DNA of 64,000 nucleotides from JBFLVT01 sp036804525. Its GTDB lineage: Bacteria > Bacillota > Desulfotomaculia > Desulfotomaculales > JASEER01. This document shows positions 58,212-64,000 of the stretch, piece by piece (position 1 is the stretch's first letter; every line of letters begins with the position of its first letter). The notes under the pieces were generated by a model. That model was not told where the DNA came from, did not search any database, and saw only the letters and a program-made list of their open reading frames with translations. The stretch lies in NCBI GenBank assembly GCA_036804525.1, contig DAIRSE010000004.1, forward strand, positions 104,161 to 168,160, read 5' to 3'. The position numbers and the translations under genes are program-made.

Positions 58212-59015
58212 CTATACTACCAGGGGTTTTCGAAAGACGCGGAGGAAGGCGTCGCAGTATACTTCTTTGTTTAACAGAACCTCGGCCGTGGCGGCCGCGT
58301 CCATCAAGGCCTTATCCTCCACATTCAGGATCGCCGCGTCGAGGCCCGCCGCCAGGGCCATGACCAGGTAGGTCCGGTTGATCAGCGAGCGCTCGGGCGC
58401 CCCCTGAGACACGTTGGACAGGCCGATAACCGTCCGCGGAGCCGGGCTGGCCAGCATCCGCACCTGCCTGATTGTTTCAAGGACCTCGACGGCGTGCTCC
58501 TGGGCGACGTTGACAGGGAGGATCAGCGGGTCGATAAACAGGTCCTCCATCGCCAGCCCGTGAGCGTCCGCATTGGCTACAAGCTCCATAGCCAGGGCCA
58601 GCCGGTCGGAAGCATCCTTGGGAACGCCCTTTTCGTTCATCGCCAGACCGATAATGGCTGCGCCGAATTCAACCGCCAGAGGGAACAAGACGTCCATGCG
58701 CTCCTGCTCGGCGCTGGTCGAATTTATGATGGCCTTGCCCCTGTGCACGGCAAGCCCCGCCCGCAAAGCCTCTACATGCGGGGAATCGATGCAGCACGGC
58801 AGGCCGCAGGCCTCCTGCGCCACTTTAACAAGCCAGGCCATTACTTCGGGCGCCTCGGCAGCATCGACGTCGGGACCGGTGTTGATATCCAGGTAATGCG
58901 CACCGGCTGCTGCCTGGATCCTGGCCCTATCGGCGACTGGGACCGGGTCGCGCTCCCGGATCGCCGCCCGTATGTCGCGGAACATACCGTTAATCCGCTC
59001 ACCGATGAGAATCAC
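58212..59015 (-). CDS. acsE: Methyltetrahydrofolate:corrinoid/iron-sulfur protein methyltransferase
   Basis: Moves the methyl group of 5-methyl-tetrahydrofolate to the cobalt of the corrinoid iron-sulfur protein in the Wood-Ljungdahl pathway. It is 267 residues, the usual length. Segments ILIGERINGMFRDI, AGAHYLDINTGPDVD, CCIDSPHVEALRAGL, IINSTSAEQERM and IGLSNVSQGAPERS are typical of AcsE/MeTr. Start GTG at 59015 after AAAGGGGGATG; the frame runs further upstream only through repeat copy E. Last gene of the acs operon. No downstream terminator is clear. Confidence 0.95.
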   Translation of the reverse strand: MILIGERINGMFRDIRAAIRERDPVPVADRARIQAAAGAHYLDINTGPDVDAAEAPEVMAWLVKVAQEACGLPCCIDSPHVEALRAGLAVHRGKAIINSTSAEQERMDVLFPLAVEFGAAIIGLAMNEKGVPKDASDRLALAMELVANADAHGLAMEDLFIDPLILPVNVAQEHAVEVLETIRQVRMLASPAPRTVIGLSNVSQGAPERSLINRTYLVMALAAGLDAAILNVEDKALMDAAATAEVLLNKEVYCDAFLRVFRKPLVV

Positions 59016-59050
59016 GCCGACATCCCCCTTCGTAAAAAAGGGAGCCTTGC

Positions 59051-59166
59051 GGGGCTGTTGAAAAACTTCGCCTGGCTTTGTCACGCTCGCCGCCCAGTGC
59101 TCACGTACCACCCAGTACGCTTGGCCGGCTTCGCCTTCCGCGCCATGCTCGCTTTTGAACAGCCCC
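59051..59166. repeat. Dispersed repeat, short variant copy E
   Basis: About 116 bases. The interior matches copies A-C (GGCTTTGTCACGCTCGCC, TTCGCCTTCCGCGCCATGCT), but the paired ends are changed together: GGGGCTGTTGAAAA and TTTTGAACAGCCCC replace GAGACCGCTGAAAA and TTTTGAGCGGTCTC. It lies between acsD and acsE, about 36 bases before the acsE start. A further inverted CTGTTGAAAAAA occurs just outside (59168-59179). Confidence 0.8.
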
Positions 59167-59231
59167 CTTTTTTCAACAGGCCTTTGCGGCTCTCCTTTTC
59201 TTAAATCAATCGCTTTTTAGAGCCTTAACGT

Positions 59232-60176
59232 TTAGTATACATCCTGCCGCATGAGAGCGTCAATTTGCTGGTTAAAGCGCTGCATCGCCTCGGGATGACG
59301 GAAAACAAAAATCGACCCGCCGGCCTGCGCCAGAACGACCGCCGTCATCGCTTCCCACAGCAGGGCGCGCCGCCCCTGCTCACCCCACTCGGCCACGGCG
59401 TCCGCCGTCGTTTCTTTAACCTTCCAGGCCTCATCCCCTACGAGGCAGATCACGGGCTGGGAAAGCATCCGGTCTCCGGAAAGCGCCCCCAGGCGCATCC
59501 TCTCGATAATAGACCAGGCGTATTCTATACCGTACCCCAGCGGACCGATCGACGGATCCATGGCGATGCGCTCCGGAGGCAGGTTCATATCGGTTATCAG
59601 GATGTTAAGCTGCTTGGCCAGGTTGATATCCAGCGGGCTGGTGGCGATAACGCTGTGCCCGTGAGCGATACAGGCGGCAACGACGGTCTTGTAGTTTTCG
59701 CTTGTTGCAAACCCCAAGAGGCAGTTGCGGCCATCAAGGGCCGCAGCCACGGCAGGCAGGACGGCGGCGTCCTTTTCCTCCACCCCGCAGCCCAGCACGA
59801 TCAGCGGCACGTCAACGACCTCCGCAACCATGCGGGCCGCGGCGGCCGCTTCTTCGGCTCCGGCGTCTTGTCCCTCGGGGTGCGTGCTGACCAGCCGCAG
59901 CGCAACCATGTCGGCGCCGTACTCCACGCACCGTCTTGCCCAATCCCCGGGACTCCAGAGAACACCTTCGAAGGCGGCGGCCAGCATCGGCGGGAACTCG
60001 CCGTCCACTCTGTCCCATACCTCCAGGGCCGTGGCCGGACGGTTGGGGATCTGTCCCTCAAAATGCAGGAACGGCAAAGCCGCATCTCCGCCTACTTTAA
60101 CGGTATGGGTCCCGCTCCCCAGCACCATCTCCAGTACCCGGCCCTTCCATCTTTCCTTTACGATCTCTACCGCCAT
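59232..60176 (-). CDS. acsD: Corrinoid/iron-sulfur protein small subunit
   Basis: TIM-barrel subunit of the corrinoid protein that shuttles the methyl group to acetyl-CoA synthase. It is 314 residues long. Family features are GSGTHTVKVGGDAALPFLHFEG (in parts), GEFPPMLAAAFEGVLWSPGDW, VIATSPLDINLAKQLNIL and MDPSIGPLGYGIEYAWSIIERMR. Pairs with AcsC, encoded two genes upstream. ATG start after GGAAGGAAAGG. Confidence 0.96.
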   Translation of the reverse strand: MAVEIVKERWKGRVLEMVLGSGTHTVKVGGDAALPFLHFEGQIPNRPATALEVWDRVDGEFPPMLAAAFEGVLWSPGDWARRCVEYGADMVALRLVSTHPEGQDAGAEEAAAAARMVAEVVDVPLIVLGCGVEEKDAAVLPAVAAALDGRNCLLGFATSENYKTVVAACIAHGHSVIATSPLDINLAKQLNILITDMNLPPERIAMDPSIGPLGYGIEYAWSIIERMRLGALSGDRMLSQPVICLVGDEAWKVKETTADAVAEWGEQGRRALLWEAMTAVVLAQAGGSIFVFRHPEAMQRFNQQIDALMRQDVY

Positions 60177-60214
60177 TAGAACCTTTCCTTCCTCACTATA
60201 TGAAAATGCTCAAC

Positions 60215-62128
60215 CTAGATAATGCCCTGATTCTCAGCTTCCCCCTGATCGGCCACCGACGGGAACAAACCCATATCGGTGTGCGGGATGAAGAGGGCCG
60301 ACATAAACTCGTCCATGAAACTTGTCCCGGCGCTCAGGTCGAGGTAAGTCACGCTGCGCGCTGTTTCCTCCACCTTGTCCCGGACCTCCCGGGACAGCAG
60401 GGCCAACCGTGCGCCTTTAAGGGAGGTGTTGCCGAGAAAACGGTAACGTTCAGCCGGAAGGTCGGGAAGAATACCGACGGCAACAGCCCGGGCAAGATTA
60501 AGGTGTCTGCCGAACCCCCCGGCGATAAGCACCCGCTCGATATCCGAAATCTGCAGCCCGACGGCGTCCACCATGGCCTTTATGCCGGCAAAAACGGCCG
60601 CCTTGGCCCGCATCAGGTTATCGAGGTCGGCCTCCGAAAGCACAATGTCGCGCCCGTGCCCCGATTCGCTGCCCCATACCAGCACGAACTCGCGCCCCTC
60701 GGGACCCATACGCAGCCGGGGCGTATCCAGCCCGGAAACAAACCGGCCTCCCCGGTCAATCACCCCGGCCCCGCGCAGGGCAGCCAAGGCGTCGATCAGG
60801 CCGGTGCCGCAGATGCCGCGCGGCGGCAGTCCTCCTATCGTGCGCCAAAAGACTTCGTATCCCCCGCTGCTGATGCCGACCATTTCAATGGCCCCTTCTA
60901 CGGCCCGCATCCCACCCGTGATGCCGCTGCCCTCAAAGGAGGGACCAGCCGAACAGGCACATCCGACAAGCCAGTCCCTGTTCCCCAGCACCATCTCGCC
61001 GTTGGTGCCGATGTCCACAAACAGGGTCAGCTGATCGCTATCCGGCAGGCCCGCCACAACCAGGCCCGCCGTGATATCACCGCCAAGGTAGCTGGCAACG
61101 CCCGGAGCGCAGTGAATCCACGCCCGGGGATGAACGCGAAGGCCCAGCTCCCCGGCCCGTACGGGCGGCCAGGAATTGACCGCCGGGACATAGGGTTCAA
61201 GCCTTAGGTAGGCGGGATTGACGCCCAGGAAAAGATGCGTCATCGTGGGGTTCCCGGCGACATAGACGGCACGGATGTCATCGTACCCGGCTCCCAGGTC
61301 CTCAACCAGTTCCTCGACCAGGCTGTTGATGGTAACCACCGCTTCCTCCTGAAGCCTGTCGAGACCGCCGGGCTCTTCGGTGGCGTAGATGATGCGCGAG
61401 ATAACGTCGTCGCCAAAAGCGGCCTGGCGGTTATAGGTCCCGGCCGAGGCCACCGTCGTCCCGTCCGAGAGGCTTACCATCTGGCACGCCACTGTAGTCG
61501 TCCCAAGGTCAACGGCCAAGCCGAACCTCGGGGAGGACGTCCCCGCAACGCTGATGCCGGCCAGTTCAGTGAATGCCCCGGCATGGGCCAAATCCACCGT
61601 AACGCGCCAGTTCCCCTTGCGGACGGCCCCCGGAAGCTTGCGGGTAAAGTCCAGCGTAAGCAAAGGGTTGATGCCAGGCACTTTCTTCTGAAGCTCGGCC
61701 CGCAACCTGCCCCAATCATCCCTCGCGTCGTCCAGGGTGGGAGCGGCCATTGCCAGCTCTATAGACTCGTATAGAGGCGCAAGGGGAGCCTCGGTGCTCG
61801 CAGGCGCTTCATCCAGCTGCCCGCGGCCCCGCTCATCGATCAGCACCCGGTGGCTGCCCAGCCGTGCGCTCTCAGGGATCACGACAACAACGTCCGTTAC
61901 GGGATACGCCCGGCAAGCCGGTACCTCCGCCGGGGAATGGACCTCCCCTTCCTCGCGGACAGCCACGCTTCCCAAAGCCAGCGAAACACGGCAGCGGCCG
62001 CAGGTGCCGGCTCCCCCGCAGGCCCCCCGCAGGATGATCCCAGCACGGACCGCTAGAGCAACCAGGCTCTCATGTTCTTCCGCTTCTACCGTAAGATTGT
62101 CCGGGGTGAAGGTAACCTTGCAGGTCAA
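60215..62128 (-). CDS. acsV: Reductive activator of the corrinoid protein (RACo-like, DUF4445)
   Basis: A 637-residue ATP-dependent reactivator that reduces inactive Co(II) of the corrinoid protein. N-terminal plant-type [2Fe-2S] domain with cysteines 37, 43, 46 and 72 (RGACGGAGTCGRCRVSL). The linker (about 90-185) is followed by the ASKHA ATPase domain (DLGTTTVACQMVSL at about 205, VDIGTNGEMVLG, IAGGFGRHLNLARAV). Its place between acsC and acsD matches Carboxydothermus and Moorella. TTG start after GGGAGG. Symbol assigned by family and context. Confidence 0.92.
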   Translation of the reverse strand: MTCKVTFTPDNLTVEAEEHESLVALAVRAGIILRGACGGAGTCGRCRVSLALGSVAVREEGEVHSPAEVPACRAYPVTDVVVVIPESARLGSHRVLIDERGRGQLDEAPASTEAPLAPLYESIELAMAAPTLDDARDDWGRLRAELQKKVPGINPLLTLDFTRKLPGAVRKGNWRVTVDLAHAGAFTELAGISVAGTSSPRFGLAVDLGTTTVACQMVSLSDGTTVASAGTYNRQAAFGDDVISRIIYATEEPGGLDRLQEEAVVTINSLVEELVEDLGAGYDDIRAVYVAGNPTMTHLFLGVNPAYLRLEPYVPAVNSWPPVRAGELGLRVHPRAWIHCAPGVASYLGGDITAGLVVAGLPDSDQLTLFVDIGTNGEMVLGNRDWLVGCACSAGPSFEGSGITGGMRAVEGAIEMVGISSGGYEVFWRTIGGLPPRGICGTGLIDALAALRGAGVIDRGGRFVSGLDTPRLRMGPEGREFVLVWGSESGHGRDIVLSEADLDNLMRAKAAVFAGIKAMVDAVGLQISDIERVLIAGGFGRHLNLARAVAVGILPDLPAERYRFLGNTSLKGARLALLSREVRDKVEETARSVTYLDLSAGTSFMDEFMSALFIPHTDMGLFPSVADQGEAENQGII

Positions 62129-62147
62129 CGGCTTAACCTCCCTCAGC

Positions 62148-63482
62148 CTACGACCAGTGTTCTTTCAGGAACGCGTTAATACTTGAAGACTCCCTCGGCC
62201 CCACGAGGATTTCCCAGCCCGTAGCCTCTTGCAGTTTCCCGCTCATCACTGCGAGCCCGCCCGGGATAATCAGTTTCCGGTGCCTGACCCGCTCCGCGAT
62301 ACCGCTCTTCTCGATAAACTCGGCAATCTTCTCGGGCGCCAGTTTCCCTGCGGCCCAGGCCGTGAGGACCGACGTGCCCTCGGTATCGACGGGCAGGATG
62401 TAGGCTGAGGTTCGCGCGCCCTCGATGTCCCCGGCCACACAGAAATAGGTCAGGGAGAAATTGGTCGTAAGGAATACCGGCGAGTCGGGTCCGGGCTTGC
62501 CCACTTCATAGACCTTGGCTTCAACAGCAATTGGCTTCTGCGGGTCGGTGTAGATGTTAAGCCGCCAGGTAATCAGCGGCAGGATGTCTGCGCGCTCAGC
62601 CGAGTCAACCACCACCACTGCAGCATACTTCCCGATGTAGACGGCTGCGTCGAGCATGTCCTGGACGGCATCCCCGCTGCAAGCAAAAGCGACGGTGGGA
62701 TAACCGAACAGGCGAAAACGCTTGTTGACCGCGAGGCGGCGCACCAGCGTCTGGTCAGCCAGGACACGCTCCACGCTCCGCGCTCCGGTGTCCAGGATAA
62801 GCTGCTTGTGCCCGGCCTTTACCGTTTCATCCACCAGTCCGGCCAGGTCGTCCAGGTTGTCGCTCCGGACCACGAGCGGGCAGTCGTATTTCCTGGCCAG
62901 TTCGACCACGGCCTCCCGGTTGGCCCTCGTGGCTCCGCAGATCAGCGGGCGCCCGTCTCCGGCAATCTCCAGGGCTCCCGCCAGGGCGCCGGCATCTTCG
63001 CTGATCAGCATCAGGGGCAGGGCACTCTTTTCTCTGGCAACCCTGACCGCAGCGACGAAGCGGTCCCTGTCCCCGTCCTGCTTTACGGCAACGAGGTTGA
63101 CGCCTTCGACCTGGCCGACCCGCTCAAAGAACAGGCCGTTGATTTCCTCGACCCGGCGGGCGATCTGTTCCTTGTCCAGCAAATCCGAAACGGTGACGGC
63201 GATGGCCGTAGGATGCACAAAGCGCTTGTCGTGCCTGAAGAGCACGGTCTCATTGCCCAGCTCCACCGCATGCTCGCCCGTCCCGATTTTCACCAGTGCA
63301 ATCGGCGGCTCCGAAGCCGAACTCAACGCCTCTCTGGCTTCCTGGCTGACGTAGGGGCAGAGGTCAAGCGACGCCTTGCCCGCCGCCAGCTGCATAGCGA
63401 AAGCCAGGCAGGTCGCCTGCCCGCATTCCTTGCAGTTCGTACGCGGCAGCATCTTATAAATCTGCAGTCCCGTTAGAGCCAT
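62148..63482 (-). CDS. acsC: Corrinoid/iron-sulfur protein large subunit
   Basis: A 444-residue subunit with an N-terminal [4Fe-4S] module (LPRTNCKECGQATCLAFAMQ and DLCPYVS), a TIM barrel and a C-terminal cobalamin-binding domain (GIAERVRHRKLIIPGGLAVMSG and ATGWEILVGPRESSSI). It carries the methyl group between AcsE and acetyl-CoA synthase. acsB and the CODH gene are expected upstream, beyond the right edge. Confidence 0.96.
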   Translation of the reverse strand: MALTGLQIYKMLPRTNCKECGQATCLAFAMQLAAGKASLDLCPYVSQEAREALSSASEPPIALVKIGTGEHAVELGNETVLFRHDKRFVHPTAIAVTVSDLLDKEQIARRVEEINGLFFERVGQVEGVNLVAVKQDGDRDRFVAAVRVAREKSALPLMLISEDAGALAGALEIAGDGRPLICGATRANREAVVELARKYDCPLVVRSDNLDDLAGLVDETVKAGHKQLILDTGARSVERVLADQTLVRRLAVNKRFRLFGYPTVAFACSGDAVQDMLDAAVYIGKYAAVVVVDSAERADILPLITWRLNIYTDPQKPIAVEAKVYEVGKPGPDSPVFLTTNFSLTYFCVAGDIEGARTSAYILPVDTEGTSVLTAWAAGKLAPEKIAEFIEKSGIAERVRHRKLIIPGGLAVMSGKLQEATGWEILVGPRESSSINAFLKEHWS

Positions 63483-63566
63483 TTACACTCCCCCCGCCGG
63501 CAAAAGCCCGTAATACCGGCGTAGTTCGATTTCAAGATTTTTCGCTGTCAATACCGGCCTTACCTG

Positions 63567-64000
63567 CTATACCTGCAAGAGGGCCTCCCTGACTTTCTTC
63601 AGGTCGCGCATGAAACCCGCCGGCAGTTCCAGCGCACATTCCCCTTTTGATATGTCCCCTGTGAACTCCTCGTACCTGCCTGCATAACCCCACACCGGCA
63701 GCTCCCCGGCCGCTCGCTTGATGAACTCCTGGTCGTCCACATTACGGACACGATTCCCTACAAAACCCACTTTCTTAATGCCAAGGTCGAAAGCCATCGC
63801 AGCAATGTTTCGCGCGGTCGCTGCCGCAGCCCGAGTCGGGTCGCAGACCACCACCATCCGGTCTACCCCCCTGGCCGCCCCTCGGGACAACTGCTCGATG
63901 CCCGCCGCCAGGTCAACAACGGCCACTTCCTGCTTATCTACAAGCACCGAGGTCAAAATCGCGTTAAGGAAGGCGTTTTCCCGGCAATAGCAACCCGCCC
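63567..64000 (-). CDS. cooC: CooC/AcsF-type nickel-insertion ATPase (5' end outside window)
   Basis: The C-terminal 144 residues of a MinD-like ATPase that matures nickel sites of CO dehydrogenase or acetyl-CoA synthase. The frame continues past 64000, so the apparent TTG start at 63956 is internal. The CxC metal-binding pair is seen in GCYCRENAFLNAIL, followed by VDLAAGIEQLSRGAARGVDRMVVVCDPT and GFVGNRVRN (in parts). The N-terminal deviant P-loop is not in the window. Whether it is CooC (CODH) or AcsF (ACS) cannot be decided. Confidence 0.9.
   Translation of the reverse strand, partial: AGCYCRENAFLNAILTSVLVDKQEVAVVDLAAGIEQLSRGAARGVDRMVVVCDPTRAAAATARNIAAMAFDLGIKKVGFVGNRVRNVDDQEFIKRAAGELPVWGYAGRYEEFTGDISKGECALELPAGFMRDLKKVREALLQV

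Noticed and set aside
59016..59111. N-terminal extension of AcsE by about 32 codons
   Set aside because: These codons lie in repeat copy E; the family starts at ILIGERING with a good ribosome site.
60200..61207. Long plus-strand frame opposite the corrinoid activator gene
   Set aside because: Codon-composition shadow of a certain gene; no family similarity in the translation.
1..64000. tRNA and rRNA genes, prophage, integrase or attachment sites
   Set aside because: I looked for their usual motifs and saw none; a tRNAscan or profile search would be needed to exclude them formally.

Overview
The window looks like chromosome of an anaerobic, spore-forming, Gram-positive clostridial bacterium, most like the Peptococcaceae (Desulfotomaculum / Pelotomaculum / Desulforudis-type). 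The reasons are moderately high G+C, frequent GTG and TTG starts with strong Shine-Dalgarno sites, spoIVA and a SleB-type hydrolase, a carbonyl-branch Wood-Ljungdahl cluster, the oxygen-sensitive homocysteine pathway, and many ferredoxin-type proteins. This is inference from gene content; no 16S gene is present. Almost everything is on the minus strand and is described here in the direction of transcription.

Housekeeping part (about 1-33 kb). The rimP-nusA-ylxR-ylxQ-infB operon runs off the left edge (1-4.1 kb). Next come thioredoxin, a CopZ-like protein, an FmdB zinc ribbon and a triple-HTH regulator (4.3-6 kb). A block matching the Bacillus alaS-ireB-ruvX-yrzB-mltG neighbourhood follows (6-16.5 kb), interrupted by an aldo/keto reductase, a VanW protein, a GTPase and a repeat element. 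A plus-strand operon at 17.1-19.5 kb (HcyBio/DUF39, NIL-ferredoxin, COG2122) sits under a complete SAM-I riboswitch and should make homocysteine from sulfide. Then come mnmA-iscU-iscS (19.9-22.4 kb), a HAD phosphatase, a 6S RNA downstream of aspS, hisS-aspS, dtd, relA and recJ (to 33 kb).

Middle part (33-57 kb). Between a small winged-helix gene and spoIVA lies a 635-bp stretch without a gene. It encodes what looks like a plus-strand RNA of about 450 nt with five large hairpin modules, GNRA-type loops, a possible pseudoknot and an intrinsic terminator. It is the best candidate for something undescribed. Further on are a DRTGG protein with an ADP-forming acyl-CoA synthetase, a SleB hydrolase, a DnaC/DnaD-type loader pair, a PHP phosphatase, and a seven-gene operon that joins a LivFGHMK-type ABC transporter to two AMP-forming acyl-CoA ligases (43-51 kb). 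Assorted genes follow, including a lone BadF/HgdC-type activase, a methyltransferase, CapA, a TtcA-like enzyme and GAPDH.

Right end (57-64 kb). The carbonyl-branch operon reads cooC (cut by the edge), acsC, corrinoid-protein reactivator, acsD, acsE. A dispersed ~203-bp inverted-repeat element with TA-flanked ends occurs in three full-length copies, one shorter variant and several fragments. Four genes abut copies, and three of them take their stop codon from a copy or its edge.
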